A DNA stretch of 64,000 nt. Source: Synechococcus sp. CBW1108 (lineage in GTDB: Bacteria > Cyanobacteriota > Cyanobacteriia > PCC-6307 > Cyanobiaceae). A program made the position numbers and the translations under genes. Shown in pieces: positions 1 to 9,854 of this stretch; the first letter of the stretch is position 1, and each line of letters starts with the position of its first letter. The notes below the pieces were generated by a model, which did no database searches, was not told the origin of the DNA, and was given only the letters and a program-made list of their open reading frames with translations. The stretch is from positions 1,240,001-1,304,000 of the forward strand of contig NZ_CP060395.1 in assembly GCF_015840335.1 (NCBI RefSeq), given 5' to 3'.

Positions 1-1
1 A

Positions 2-106
2 ATTGCGAAGGTTGCCAGAGAACCCATCTCTAATACGGCATTAATTTTATCGCGTGGCTTCGGAGGCCAGAACAGCGCATTGATCATCCGGGCAAGCAGC
101 CGATGA
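2..106 (+). CDS. Beta-ketoacyl-ACP synthase, C-terminal fragment (5' end outside window)
   Basis: The window opens inside a reading frame whose last 34 residues end in ILSRGFGGQNSALIIRASSR. The Gly-Phe-Gly-Gly-x-Asn signature followed by a short hydrophobic strand is the usual end of condensing enzymes of the FabF/KAS II type, which extend acyl-ACP chains with malonyl-ACP. The stop codon lies 11 bp before the next start, so the gene probably shares a transcript with the AcpS-acyltransferase fusion that follows. The catalytic Cys-His-His region lies outside the window, so neither activity nor subtype can be judged. Confidence 0.7.
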   Translation: MAKVAREPISNTALILSRGFGGQNSALIIRASSR

Positions 107-117
107 GATCATGAATA

Positions 118-1314
118 ATGCCTAATAGATACAAATGTGGTGTTGACCATGTAGATATCGCCCGAGTGCGGCAGCTGGTGGATCATTCATCTAATGAAGA
201 TCTCAAGGGAATCTTTAGCCAACAGGAACTCGATTATGCGGGCAAATCAAAGAGCCGCTATGGGCGCCTAGCCGCTCGCTTTGCCGCGAAGGAAGCTTGC
301 CTCAAGCTATTTCCGCTGGAAACGGCAACCGCAGCCATTGATCTCTCTGATTTTTCAGTAGAGAATGATGGCTACGGGGCCCCCTTTATATGCCTATCGC
401 CAAGGGCAAACGCCCTGCTGAATTTGTATGGATTTGAGCAGATCTCAATCAGCCTGAGTCACACCAAAGCCCACGCTGCGGCCACGGCAATAGCATCAAG
501 CAAAGACTTTAAAGCCCCCCTGATCGGCAGATTGGCCTATCGGCTTCTACCCATCAGACGAAAGCTGGTGCTGGCCAATCTTGAAAGGGTCTATGGCAGA
601 ACACTTAGCAAATCTCAGATTAAATCCATAGCCCAGGCCCACTATGCCCATTTCATTAGAATCGGCATCGAGTTCATCCAGTTTCAGTTTCTATCCCAAG
701 CCCAGCGGATGGCCCAGGCGAGGGTAGAAAATGCCGACCTGATCGGCGCCGCCCTTAGCAAGGGCCAGGGGGCCATCATCCTGACTGGCCATTTTGGTAA
801 CTTCACTACAGCCATTGCGGCCGGAGTTACCAACTTTCCTGAAGCCAGGGGACGTTTTTACTTTGTGCGCAGACCGTTGCAGCCGGCTTGGTTCGAGGCC
901 CTGATTAATAAACAATTTGAAAAATCCGGTTTCAAGAGCCTGCCAAAAACAGGGTCGATGGAAGCAATCATGAACTGCCTAGAGGCGGGCCATGCGGTTG
1001 TCTTCCCCTTCGACCAACACGCTGGCGGCAAGAGCAGCATCCTGGTTGACTTCCTTGGCCACCCGGCCGGAACCTTTCGCAGCCTCGCCCTGATTGCGAT
1101 TGCTTCAGGCGCCCCAGTAATTCCAGCATCAAGCTGGAGGGACGAAAATGGCAACCACGTATTGCGGTTTGAGGAACCCTTACAACTGATTGAATCGACC
1201 AGTGCAAAGGAAGAGATCCGGCTCAATACACGCCTTTTCAATGCGAGCCTGGAGCAAATGGTGCTGCGTCACCCGGATCAGTGGTGGTGGGTTCACCGGC
1301 GCTGGCGCAACTGA
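118..1314 (+). CDS. Fusion of AcpS-type phosphopantetheinyl transferase and LpxL-like acyltransferase
   Basis: Residues 1-125 read as a holo-ACP synthase: GVDHVDIARV (Asp10), RFAAKEA (Glu59) and SLSHTKAHAA (His115) match the Mg/CoA-binding signatures of enzymes that load 4'-phosphopantetheine onto acyl carrier proteins. Residues 135-398 resemble the LpxL/HtrB lysophospholipid acyltransferase family, with RRKLVLANLERVYG, TGHFGNFT, DQHAGG and a C-terminal WWWVHRRWR. The family's catalytic HX4D/E motif is altered: His225 is followed five residues later by Thr230 instead of an acidic residue, so the acyltransferase half may be inactive or changed. The gene follows a ketoacyl synthase end, which suggests a dedicated acyl-ACP pathway. 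It is AT-richer than most of the window. Confidence 0.8.
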   Translation: MPNRYKCGVDHVDIARVRQLVDHSSNEDLKGIFSQQELDYAGKSKSRYGRLAARFAAKEACLKLFPLETATAAIDLSDFSVENDGYGAPFICLSPRANALLNLYGFEQISISLSHTKAHAAATAIASSKDFKAPLIGRLAYRLLPIRRKLVLANLERVYGRTLSKSQIKSIAQAHYAHFIRIGIEFIQFQFLSQAQRMAQARVENADLIGAALSKGQGAIILTGHFGNFTTAIAAGVTNFPEARGRFYFVRRPLQPAWFEALINKQFEKSGFKSLPKTGSMEAIMNCLEAGHAVVFPFDQHAGGKSSILVDFLGHPAGTFRSLALIAIASGAPVIPASSWRDENGNHVLRFEEPLQLIESTSAKEEIRLNTRLFNASLEQMVLRHPDQWWWVHRRWRN

Positions 1315-1327
1315 GCTGGTTTAGGGC

Positions 1328-1630
1328 TCATGCCGCCTGCAGGGCGTCGCTGCCGCATCGGGCGCAGAAGCGTTGCTGACCCAATTGGCGATGGCTGCAT
1401 TTGCCACACACCTGCACCACCGGCGCCACATTGCGGCCATCCTCAACGCCATCGCGCAGGTCGATCTCCCGCAGCTTGGCCTCCAGCTCGGCCTGGCCAA
1501 CATGGCCGCTGGCCAGCAGCAGCTCAAATAGGGCCTCAACCCGCAAAACCACCTGCTGCAAACGGGTGTCTACGGCATCCAGCCGGATGGCCAATTCCTC
1601 AGGGCTTGGTGGCGGGCTCGATCGTTCCAT
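1328..1630 (-). CDS. Small zinc-ribbon protein with coiled-coil N-terminus
   Basis: This 100-residue protein has a helical, Leu/Glu-rich segment (about residues 10-65, probable coiled coil) and then a zinc ribbon made of two Cys-x2-Cys knuckles, CGKC and CARC, near the C-terminus. Such small proteins usually bind nucleic acid or another protein through the ribbon, but no specific role can be read from the sequence. It is convergent with the preceding gene, with the two stops 13 bp apart. It is the most protein-like of several overlapping frames here because of the paired cysteines. Confidence 0.6.
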   Translation of the reverse strand: MERSSPPPSPEELAIRLDAVDTRLQQVVLRVEALFELLLASGHVGQAELEAKLREIDLRDGVEDGRNVAPVVQVCGKCSHRQLGQQRFCARCGSDALQAA

Positions 1631-1690
1631 GGGGTGACATTAGGGGGCCAGGCTGGACCGGTAACTTGACTGCCACCTAGGGCATGCACG

Positions 1691-2333
1691 ATGGAGATCA
1701 CCCTGGTGGGTAGCGGCCTGTTGGGCACGGCGATCGGCGAACGGTTGCTGGGCCGGGGCTACCGACTCCACGTGTGGAACCGGCGGCCGGAGCGTGCCCT
1801 GCCGGGGCTGTGGCCGCGGGCGAGCTCGTGATCACCGTGCTAGGTGACGGCCCCATCCCCGCTGAGGTGCTGCTCAACCAGGCCGGCACCGCCCTCCCGG
1901 GGCGGCTGGTGCTACAGATGGCGACCATCGCGCCGGCCGAAAGCCGCGACCTGGCGATCGCCCTGCAGCAACGCAGTGCCCGCTATCTGGGAACCCCCGT
2001 GCTGGGGAGCCGGCCGATCTCGAACGGGCCCGGCCGGTGTTCATGGCCCTCGGAGGCGAACCGCGCCATCTCGGACATGTCGGAGCTGCCCTGCACACCA
2101 AGCTGGCCCTCAACCAGCTGATCGCCAGCCTCACCCACAGCTTCAGCCTGGCCCTGCACGCGGTGCAGCAGGCCGGCGTGGAGGTGGAAACCTTCATGGC
2201 AATCCTGCGCGAAAGCGCCCTCTACGCCCCCACCCTCGACAAAAAACTGGCCAAGGAACTGGCCGACGACCCATCAACAAAGCGTGAAAAGCGGAAGAAC
2301 CGTAACGATATTAATCGAACCAAGGTTTCCTAG
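1691..2333 (+). pseudogene. Broken NAD(P)-dependent 6PGDH/3-hydroxyisobutyrate dehydrogenase-like gene
   Basis: The sequence starts as a Rossmann dinucleotide-binding domain (MEITLVGSGLLGTAIGERLL) at 1691, continues in a second frame from about 1800 (GELVITVLGDGPIPAEVLL) and in a third from about 2030 (LHTKLALNQLIASLTHSFSL). Together these give the order expected for a 3-hydroxyacid dehydrogenase of the 6-phosphogluconate dehydrogenase superfamily. Two frame changes, an apparent internal deletion after the first strand-helix-strand, and loss of the C-terminal third mean that no functional enzyme can be made. The third frame runs into unrelated basic residues and stops at 2333. Confidence 0.75.
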
Positions 2334-2400
2334 CAAAAAAGCATTCTTCAGCCATCAAGCTGTCTCTTTGCCCAACCCAAATCAATAGATATCCCTAGCG

Positions 2401-4089
2401 ATGAACAGACTCCGTCAAATCCGCAAAATCTGGATTTTACTGGCTCTATGCCTGGCCCTCTATCTTCCTGGCCTCTCCAGGCTGCCCGCCACTGACCGCG
2501 ATGAGTCGCGCTATATGCAAGCAACCCATCAGATGGTTGAAAGTGGCGATTTCATCGACATACGATTCCAGGACAATGCCCGCCACAAGAAACCTGTGGG
2601 CATCTACTGGCTGCAAGCCGGAGTCAGTAAGGCTGCGCAATTTATCGGTATATCCCCAACAGAACGCGCCTCTTACCGGGCCGTTTCAGCCATCGGTGCA
2701 ACTGGCGCCGTGCTGGCACTTTTCCTGGGATTCAGGAGGTTGATGGGTGAGCACGATGCCCTAATTTCCGCTGTTTTTCTATCCGCCACGCTCCTGCTCA
2801 GCGTGGAAGCACATCTGGCCAAAACCGACGCGATGCAGTTAGCCGCGATAGTGACGATGCAAGTTGGCCTGGCCCGCTTGTATTGCGTCGGCAACACAAA
2901 TGGATCGTGGCAAGCTCGCCTGCTTTTCTGGCTAGGTCTGAGCCTGGGAATACTGATCAAGGGACCAGTTGCCCCCGCAATCGCAGCCATGACCTTAGCG
3001 TGGATCTGCTGGACCGAAAGAAGCTTCTGGCCCCTGAGAGCGCTTCAACCTCTGCGCTGGCTTGCGTTGCCTGTGTTGATCGTTGGGCCATGGCTACTAA
3101 GTATTCAAAGCCTCAGTGAAGGCCAGTTTGTGCAGGACTCTATTGGGCGCGATTTTCTCGCAAAGATTCTCGAGGCCCAGGAGTCCCATGGAGCCCCCCC
3201 TGGCACCTATCTGCTGGTGACCCCAATCCTGCTCTGGCCCGTTTCCTGGCTTCTGATTCCCAAGGCCTGGCTAGGGCTCCAAAGCATCGAGGAGAGAAAT
3301 CCACGCCTAACAACATTTGCTATCGCGTGGCTTGTGCCTTCCTGGCTGTTATTTGAAATCATGCCAACCAAACTGCCCCACTATGTGCTGCCACTGATAC
3401 CAGCACTATGCCTACTTGGGGGAATCGGATTCAGCCAGAGTAGAGACCAGCAACAAACAGCGCTGGCGGCATCAAAGTGGCCGCAGAAAATTGGCTGGGC
3501 GGCCTGGATTTTTACAGGCTTGATTATCGTGGCAGGCCTCCCTGCGGTATCGATCTGGTCCTCTGGCAGGATTTCAACACCAGCTTTCCTCGTTAGCCTG
3601 CTCGGGATCGCGACCATTGCTCTTGCTCCCCGGCTGAAGAACGATGGACAGAGATTACTGGCATCAACGGCAGCAGCCGTGATCATCTTCGGCTTAATCT
3701 TTGAGCTCGCTCTTCCCCAACTAAAATCACTATGGCCAGCCGAAATAATGCGAAAGATTATTGACAGTCACGGCCTTGCCAGCGTACCAGTAGCTATCAC
3801 CGGGTACCACGAACCCAGTGTCGTTTTCAATCTGGGGACCGACACCAAGCTGACAGATATAAATGGGGTGGTCAGCCATGTATCCAGCAACCCTGAGACG
3901 ATTGCCATCGTGCCATTGGAGCAGGCCGATGAATTGCAGCGGCAACTCTCTCAGGAGGTCAGACTCAACACTTTTGGGCAAATTAACGGCTTCAATTACT
4001 CAAAGGGCAAAGCCGTTAACTTGGCGCTAATACACACTATTAGGGCTCCTGAATTGAAACCAATCCCCGCCCCGCCGCTGATAGATTAG
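2401..4089 (+). CDS. Family 39 (ArnT-like) polyprenyl-sugar glycosyltransferase
   Basis: This is a 562-residue membrane protein with many hydrophobic segments. The N-terminal loop ATDRDESRYMQA carries the acidic pair of the ArnT/PMT fold, which moves sugars from undecaprenyl-phosphate to lipid A or another acceptor on the periplasmic face. The loop KKPVGIYWLQAG is also typical. Length matches ArnT-like transferases (about 550). It lies between two pseudogenes and is itself intact. No aminoarabinose synthesis genes are in view, so the sugar and acceptor are unknown. The codon and base composition are AT-richer than the housekeeping genes. Confidence 0.8.
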   Translation: MNRLRQIRKIWILLALCLALYLPGLSRLPATDRDESRYMQATHQMVESGDFIDIRFQDNARHKKPVGIYWLQAGVSKAAQFIGISPTERASYRAVSAIGATGAVLALFLGFRRLMGEHDALISAVFLSATLLLSVEAHLAKTDAMQLAAIVTMQVGLARLYCVGNTNGSWQARLLFWLGLSLGILIKGPVAPAIAAMTLAWICWTERSFWPLRALQPLRWLALPVLIVGPWLLSIQSLSEGQFVQDSIGRDFLAKILEAQESHGAPPGTYLLVTPILLWPVSWLLIPKAWLGLQSIEERNPRLTTFAIAWLVPSWLLFEIMPTKLPHYVLPLIPALCLLGGIGFSQSRDQQQTALAASKWPQKIGWAAWIFTGLIIVAGLPAVSIWSSGRISTPAFLVSLLGIATIALAPRLKNDGQRLLASTAAAVIIFGLIFELALPQLKSLWPAEIMRKIIDSHGLASVPVAITGYHEPSVVFNLGTDTKLTDINGVVSHVSSNPETIAIVPLEQADELQRQLSQEVRLNTFGQINGFNYSKGKAVNLALIHTIRAPELKPIPAPPLID

Positions 4090-4129
4090 ACTCGGATCAT
4101 ACGAGACTCCGGATCAGGAAAGCTCAGCC

Positions 4130-4755
4130 ATGTCCACAACCTTCAGCTTCCCCTCACGCCAATTTTGTCCCAGTCCACCCTGTGCGGCCACATCGCGATT
4201 GTGGCCATAATTTTATGGTTGGTGGGCTGCCTGGCGCTGCTGGTCGACGTGCCCCTCGCCGTCTGGATGGCAGATAAACCCCTACACAAGAAAATCTCTC
4301 GCATCCTGCATCTCGCCGAGTTTGCGGCCATGGCACCGGGGCAGCAATGATTCTGATTGCAGCCCTGGGATGCAGCAGGCTCAACTGGAGCCGTCAGGTG
4401 GAACGAAGCCTGGCCTGGCGGTTGATTGGCGGCACTTTCCTCGGCTCCCTTGTGGTTGATGTGCTGAAGCTCCTTATCCCCCGCGTCAGGCCTCGGGTTG
4501 CCCAGCTGGAGAATGCCGGCGCAGTGCTCGATACTTTCGGGCGACAGCTGCTGGAGGCTGGCGATCACAGCCGATCAGCATTGATGAGCTTTCCATCAGG
4601 GCATGCCGCGGTAGCGGATCAGCAGCAGTAGCCACTATCTCAGCGATATCTGCTTCGGTGCCGCCTTTGGATTGGCAGGGGCACTGCTTTGCATACCCAG
4701 AACGGCGCGCTCAGCCGCCGCTCCTGCTTCCGAATTGGGTTCAGCAGAGGAGTAG
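4130..4755 (+). pseudogene. Broken PAP2 superfamily phosphatase
   Basis: Three frames together carry the three PAP2 phosphatase motifs. An N-terminal membrane segment begins at 4165. From 4347 come KLLIPRVRPR (motif 1) and SFPSGHA (motif 2). From 4633 comes HYLSDICFGAAFG, which holds the His and Asp of motif 3, and that frame ends at 4755. Frame changes near 4345 and 4605-4632, with loss of the segment between motifs 2 and 3, disrupt it. An intact relative would dephosphorylate a lipid phosphate such as undecaprenyl pyrophosphate or phosphatidate, which fits the neighbouring polyprenyl-sugar transferase. Confidence 0.75.
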
Positions 4756-4952
4756 GAACGTTTCGCACGTCCTTGCAGGTAATTCGGCTATTACCCCTCT
4801 GATCGTTCTGCCGGTAGACGAGGTCGATCGCCTCAACAAGATCCAGCTCGGCACCCAGATCCAGCTGAAAAAACTCCAGGCACTGAAGGGCTTGGGCTTG
4901 GGCTTGACCATGCCCCTTGGGAGACATGCTTGCGGCAGGCGGCAAGATCATG

Positions 4953-7724
4953 TCAGCCCAACTCCCCCAGCCGCCTGCGGGCCAGGGCCGCCTGGGCTTC
5001 GGCTTCGGCCAGGTTTGCCTTGCACTCCAGCACCACCTCAGGCGGGGCCTTATCTGCAAAGTTGGGATTGGCGAGGCGACTCGCCAGGCCCTTGGTCTCC
5101 CTATCGGCCTTGGCGATGTCCTTCTCCAGCCGGCCGCGCAGGGCGTCGAGATCCACCAGGCCCTCGATAGGCAGCAGCACCTGCAGCTCACCACTCACGC
5201 CGGCCAGGGCCTTGGCGGCCGGAGCAGCTTCGGCCTGCTCGGGGCTGAGCGCCGCCACGCTCTCGGCTCGGGTGAGGGCCGTGATGTCAGAGCTGGCCTC
5301 CTGCAACAGGGCTGCCAGCTCAGCGCGACCAGTCACAAACGTCACCGGCGCGCTCTGGCTGGGCTTGAGCCCCGCCAAAGCCCGCAGGTTGCGCACCACC
5401 CGAATCGCCTCGATCAGCTCGGCAAACTGGGCCTCAAGCTGGTCGTCTAGAGCGGCCCGATCAAGCACCGGCCAGTGCTGCAAGGCCAGGAAGCTGCTCT
5501 CTGGCTGGCCAGTGAGGCCGTGCCAAAGCTCCTCACTCAGGTGCGGCATCAGCGGATGCAGCATCACCAGCAACTCGCCAAGCACCTTGGCCAGCACCTG
5601 GCGGGCGGTGCGCTGGTCGGCCAAAGCTGCTGGGCTCGGGTTTTCACCTGGGTTGAGCCGCCGCTTGATCAGCTCCACATACCAGTCGCAAACCTCATTC
5701 CAGGCGAACTCATAAAGCCCCTTGGCCGCCTCGCCCAGGCCGTAGTTGCCATAGCGCTCAGTCGTATCAAGATTGACGCGGGCCAGTCGCGAAAGGATCC
5801 AGCGGTCGGCCAGCTGCAGGGCCGCTGGATCCGGCTCACCCAGCGAGGCCGGCGTCTCGCCGCCCAGGTTCATCAAGGCGAAGCGGGTGGCGTTCCAGAG
5901 CTTGTTGGCGAAGTTGCGCGAGGCCTCCACCGTGGCGGAGGTGTCGGATTTGCGGTCGTAGTCGAGGCGGATGTCCTGACCGGCCCCCGCCACCTCGCGC
6001 ACTAAGGCAAAGCGCAGGGCATCGGCGCCATAACGATCAATCAGAAGCAGCGGGTCGATGCCGTTGCCAGCAGACTTGCTCATCTTGCGGTTCTGTTCAT
6101 CCCGCACCAGGCCGTGGATGTACACGTCTTTGAAGGGCATCTGGCCCGTAAAGGCGCCGGCCAGCATCGTCATCCGGGCCACCCAGAAAAAGATGATGTC
6201 AAAGCCCGTCACCAGCACGCTGGTGGGATACCAGCGGGCCAGGTCGGAGGCCTGCTCGTCCGGCCAGCCCAGGGTCGAGAAGGGCCAGAGGCCGCTCGAG
6301 AACCAGGTATCGAGGGCGTCGGGGTCCTGCTCGAGCAGCAGGGGGTGGGCGTGAGTGCCGCCGCCAAATTGGGCCCGGGCCTTCGCCATGGCTTCCGCCT
6401 CATCGCGCGCCACCACATAGGGCGTGTTGTCGGTAATCACACCGCCGGTTTCGCTCACCACAAACCAGGCGGGGATGCGGTGGCCCCACCACAGCTGGCG
6501 GGATATGCACCAGTCGCGGATGTCGGTGAGCCAGTCGCGATACACCTTGGCCCAGCGCTCCGGCACAAAGCGCGGATCTGGCCCGGCGGCAGCGGCCAGG
6601 GCCTCACGGCAACGGGCTGCCAGGGGCTCGGTTTTCACGAACCACTGGGTAGAAAGCAGCGGCTCCACCGGCACCTTGCCGCGATCGGAAAAGGGCACGC
6701 TGTGGCGGTAGGGCTCCACCCGAGCCAGGAACCCTTCTGCCTCCATGGCCGCCACCACGGCCTGGCGGGCCTCGAAGCGATCCAGGCCTGCAAAGCGGCC
6801 TGCCGCCTCATTCATGCTGCCGTCCTTGGCCATCACCGTGATCAGCGGCAGATCGTGGCGCTGGCCGATCGCGAAGTCGTTGGGGTCGTGGGCGGGGGTC
6901 ACCTTTACACAACCGGTGCCGAATTCGGCATCCACGTGGTCGTCGGCGACGATCGGGATCTGGCGACCCACCAGCGGCAGGGTGAGGGTCTGCCCCACCA
7001 GCGCCGAGTAGCGCGGGTCATTGGGGTTCACCGCCACGGCCGTGTCGCCCAGCAGGGTTTCGGGCCTAGTGGTGGCAACCTCGAGGAAGCCGGCACCGCT
7101 GCTGAGCGGATAGCGAAAGTGCCAGAGGTGGCCGTCCACCTCCTGCATCTCCACCTCCAGATCACTCACCGCCGAACCGGAGGCGGGGCACCAGTTCACC
7201 AGGTATTCGCCCCGGTAGATCAGGCCCTGCTCGTGTAAGCGGTTAAAGGCCTCGATCACGGCGGTGCTGCAGCCGGAATCGAGGGTGAAGCGCTCCCGCC
7301 GCCAGTCCACCGAGTAGCCCAGGCGGCGCAGCTGGCCCACGATCGTGCCGCCGCTGCCTGCCTTCCACTCCCAGGCCTTCTCGAGGAATGCCTTGCGGCC
7401 CTGATCTTCATTGCGCTTTCCTTCAGCCTTGAGCTGCTTCTCGAGGATCGTCTGCACAGCGATCGAGGCGTGGTCGGTGCCAGGCAGGCACAACACGTTT
7501 TTGCCCCGCAGGCGCTGGAAGCGCACGATCGTGTCGATCAGGGCCGTGTTGAAGGCGTGGCCCATGTGCAGGCTGCCGGTCACGTTCGGCGGCGGAATGA
7601 CGACGGAGAAGGGTTCACCCTGCGCAGCAGGATCCGGGTGGAAGGCTCCCGAGGTCTCCCAGGCCTGCTGCCAGCGGCTCTCGGTGCCCGCTGGGTCGTA
7701 GGTCTTGGGCAGGGCCTCGGTCAC
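4953..7724 (-). CDS. valS: Valyl-tRNA synthetase
   Basis: This class I aminoacyl-tRNA synthetase charges tRNA-Val with valine. The start of the enzyme ([17 protein letters not shown]), the HIGH-type motif ([13 protein letters not shown]), the CP1 editing domain, the KMSKS loop ([13 protein letters not shown]) and a C-terminal coiled coil appear in order. A GTG at 7724 gives about 923 residues, the usual family length; another GTG at 7748 would add eight residues. The same frame stays open upstream to 8123, but that part overlaps proX and has no synthetase character. The 184 bp between valS and proX hold no gene I recognise. Confidence 0.95.
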   Translation of the reverse strand: MTEALPKTYDPAGTESRWQQAWETSGAFHPDPAAQGEPFSVVIPPPNVTGSLHMGHAFNTALIDTIVRFQRLRGKNVLCLPGTDHASIAVQTILEKQLKAEGKRNEDQGRKAFLEKAWEWKAGSGGTIVGQLRRLGYSVDWRRERFTLDSGCSTAVIEAFNRLHEQGLIYRGEYLVNWCPASGSAVSDLEVEMQEVDGHLWHFRYPLSSGAGFLEVATTRPETLLGDTAVAVNPNDPRYSALVGQTLTLPLVGRQIPIVADDHVDAEFGTGCVKVTPAHDPNDFAIGQRHDLPLITVMAKDGSMNEAAGRFAGLDRFEARQAVVAAMEAEGFLARVEPYRHSVPFSDRGKVPVEPLLSTQWFVKTEPLAARCREALAAAAGPDPRFVPERWAKVYRDWLTDIRDWCISRQLWWGHRIPAWFVVSETGGVITDNTPYVVARDEAEAMAKARAQFGGGTHAHPLLLEQDPDALDTWFSSGLWPFSTLGWPDEQASDLARWYPTSVLVTGFDIIFFWVARMTMLAGAFTGQMPFKDVYIHGLVRDEQNRKMSKSAGNGIDPLLLIDRYGADALRFALVREVAGAGQDIRLDYDRKSDTSATVEASRNFANKLWNATRFALMNLGGETPASLGEPDPAALQLADRWILSRLARVNLDTTERYGNYGLGEAAKGLYEFAWNEVCDWYVELIKRRLNPGENPSPAALADQRTARQVLAKVLGELLVMLHPLMPHLSEELWHGLTGQPESSFLALQHWPVLDRAALDDQLEAQFAELIEAIRVVRNLRALAGLKPSQSAPVTFVTGRAELAALLQEASSDITALTRAESVAALSPEQAEAAPAAKALAGVSGELQVLLPIEGLVDLDALRGRLEKDIAKADRETKGLASRLANPNFADKAPPEVVLECKANLAEAEAQAALARRRLGELG

Positions 7725-7908
7725 TGAGGGGCGCGGTGCCAGGGACACAGTGGCGTTCGGAAGGACTTCCCATGGTCTCAAAGGGAACGGCAGCGGAACG
7801 CTGAATTCTTCGAGACGCCGCCCGCAACCCTCCTTGATGGCTATGCCCGAAGCGGTCGCTTCCTCCGCCGGTTCTCGATTCGCCAGTAGTTCGATGCCAC
7901 TGCCGTCT

Positions 7909-8943
7909 TCAGCGAGGCGGTGGCGACGGGGAGCTCGGCCCATCCGGACCTGCTTGCGCCGCCTCCGTCGTCTCCTCCAGCTGACCGTTGACCCAGTAAG
8001 CGACACGGCGGGGATGTGCTTGCAGGAAGGCCTCCACGGCCAGTCGCGGGCTGCTGTCCCGGGCAGCGAGCAGCAGATCCGCCAGCTCGTTCTGCTCGAG
8101 GTGGAAGCGGGCCAGCAGATCAACGACCTCGGGGAAGTCGCGGTCGAAGCCCCGGCGCGCCACGGCGTGGATCCGTTCGCGGCGGCCGAGCACCCCGCGC
8201 GGGTCGTCGAGGAAGCGCAGCTCGTGCCGGGCGAAGATCCAATGGGGCCGCCAGGCGGTCACCACCACCCAGGCGTCGGGGCTCCGCATCGCCCGTTCGA
8301 GCACCGCGGTCATCGCTGCGCCGCTGGCCGGCACGAGCTGCAGCCCCCCCTGAAGCCCGTAGGCCTCCAGGGCCCGCTCCGAGGCCTGCATCAGGCCGGA
8401 ACCGGGGTCGATCCCCTGGATCCGCCCTCCCAGCCGAGCCGCTACGGCGGGGTCCCGCAGGTCCTCGATCGAACCCAGCTGCGCTGCCGGGATCCGCTCG
8501 GGCACGACCCAACCCAGTCTGCCGGTGTAAATCGGTCCGAGGTCGACCACCCGCGTGCGTACCCGATTCCAATAGCTGCGATGGGTTTCGGGCAGCCAGG
8601 CCATCAGCATCAGGTCAAGGTGGCCGCGTGCCACCCCCTCGTACTGGATGCCGATGTCAGCCATCACCCGCTCCACGTCCAGCCCGAGTCGCCGCTCCAG
8701 CAGCCGCTCAACCAGCAGGCTCACAACTTCGGCGTCGGCCCAGGACGTCCAGCCGAGTCGCATCCGGCTGGCCCTGCCCACGCCGCCGCTCCCCGCCGTC
8801 GTGGTGGCGGCTCCTCCAACGGCACCAGCGACTGGGGCGTCGTCGCCGAGTCGCACCACATAGGCCATCGCTAAGCAGGCCAGGCCCAGAGCGGCCAGGC
8901 CCCGAAGGCGGGCGAGCCAGCGGCCCTGGGGGGTGGTTCTCAT
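7909..8943 (-). CDS. proX: Glycine betaine ABC transporter, substrate-binding protein
   Basis: This is a periplasmic solute-binding protein of the OpuAC/ProX type. It has an N-terminal signal or anchor segment ([18 protein letters not shown]), followed by a domain with the family pattern [20 protein letters not shown] and a later [15 protein letters not shown]. It is the last gene of a proV-proW-proX operon. The ATG at 8943 overlaps the proW stop as ATGA; an ATG two codons further upstream (8949) is possible. Next to the betaine synthesis genes it probably recovers betaine or related osmolytes from the medium. Confidence 0.88.
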   Translation of the reverse strand: MRTTPQGRWLARLRGLAALGLACLAMAYVVRLGDDAPVAGAVGGAATTTAGSGGVGRASRMRLGWTSWADAEVVSLLVERLLERRLGLDVERVMADIGIQYEGVARGHLDLMLMAWLPETHRSYWNRVRTRVVDLGPIYTGRLGWVVPERIPAAQLGSIEDLRDPAVAARLGGRIQGIDPGSGLMQASERALEAYGLQGGLQLVPASGAAMTAVLERAMRSPDAWVVVTAWRPHWIFARHELRFLDDPRGVLGRRERIHAVARRGFDRDFPEVVDLLARFHLEQNELADLLLAARDSSPRLAVEAFLQAHPRRVAYWVNGQLEETTEAAQAGPDGPSSPSPPPR

Positions 8944-9854
8944 CGCCACACTCCCCAGAGCCGGGCCAGCTCCCTCAGCCGCTGGCCCATACTGCGAGGT
9001 CGGCAGGCGAAGCTCTGGCCGAGGCGATCGAGCAGCACCGCCAGGATCACCACGGCGAGCCCCCCCTCGATCCCGAGCCCCAAGTCGAGCTGCTGGATGC
9101 CGCGCAGCACCATGTCGCCAAGGCCGCCGGCGCCGATCATCGAGGCGATCACCACCATCGAGAGGGCAAGCATGATCGTCTGGTTAAGACCTGTCATCAA
9201 CGTCGGCAACGCCGCCGGGATCTGCACCCGGCGCAGGAGCTGGCCAGGGGTGCAGCCGAAGGCGAGCCCGGCCTCAATCAGATCCGCCGATACCTCCTGG
9301 ATCCCCAGACGGGTGAGGCGCACCGCCGGAGGCATCGCAAAAATCACCGTGGCGATCGTGCCCGGAACCTTGCCAGTGCCGAAGAACATCACCGCCGGGA
9401 TCAGGTAGACGAAGGCCGGCATCGTCTGCATCAGGTCGAGCAGCGGCCGTAGCAGGCCCCAGGCCCGCTCGCTGCGGGCCGCCAGGATCCCCAGCGGGAA
9501 CCCAAGCAGCACGCAGATCGCGGTGGCCGAGAGCACCAGAGCAAGGGTGGCGACCATCGGCGACCACAGGCCCAGGCCCACCACCAAGGCCAGGGCGAGC
9601 AGGGCGGCAAGACCGAAGCCCGCACCGAGGCGCCAGATCCCCAGCAGAAAGATCAGCAGGCAGGCCAGCCAGGGCGGCGGCAGCAGCAGGAGGCTCTCCA
9701 CCGCCTGAGTGAGGCCGTCCACCAGGGCGAAGACGCCGTTGAACAGGGGCTGGGCGTGCTCCAGCAGCCAGACCACCACGGGCTCCGCTGCGGACCCGAG
9801 CGGCAGGCGGCCCGGCAGCTGCGCCGGCATCGGCAGGGCATCGACCAGTGGCAT
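8940..9854 (-). CDS. proW: Glycine betaine ABC transporter, permease
   Basis: This 304-residue inner-membrane permease of the binding-protein-dependent type has about six to seven hydrophobic helices. The cytoplasmic coupling loop contains EAGLAFGCTPGQLLRRVQIP, which matches the EAA motif that contacts the ATPase. The segment MQTMPAFVYLIPAVMFFG is characteristic of ProW/OpuAB. Its start overlaps the end of proV by one base and its end overlaps proX, so the three subunits are probably made from one message. Confidence 0.92.
   Translation of the reverse strand: MPLVDALPMPAQLPGRLPLGSAAEPVVVWLLEHAQPLFNGVFALVDGLTQAVESLLLLPPPWLACLLIFLLGIWRLGAGFGLAALLALALVVGLGLWSPMVATLALVLSATAICVLLGFPLGILAARSERAWGLLRPLLDLMQTMPAFVYLIPAVMFFGTGKVPGTIATVIFAMPPAVRLTRLGIQEVSADLIEAGLAFGCTPGQLLRRVQIPAALPTLMTGLNQTIMLALSMVVIASMIGAGGLGDMVLRGIQQLDLGLGIEGGLAVVILAVLLDRLGQSFACRPRSMGQRLRELARLWGVWR

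Noticed and set aside
4756-4952. Possible small gene between the PAP2 relict and valS
   Set aside because: Both strands give short frames without start signals or motifs. A minus-strand stretch looks protein-like but matches nothing I know and continues into valS shadow.
6114-7238. Long open frames on the strand opposite valS
   Set aside because: They lie fully within a confirmed synthetase gene and read as His/Gly/Arg-rich strings with no domain. High GC makes long antisense frames common.
8016-9452. A 478-codon frame opposite proX and proW
   Set aside because: It has Arg/Pro-rich low complexity and is contradicted by the transporter genes with motifs and overlapping starts.
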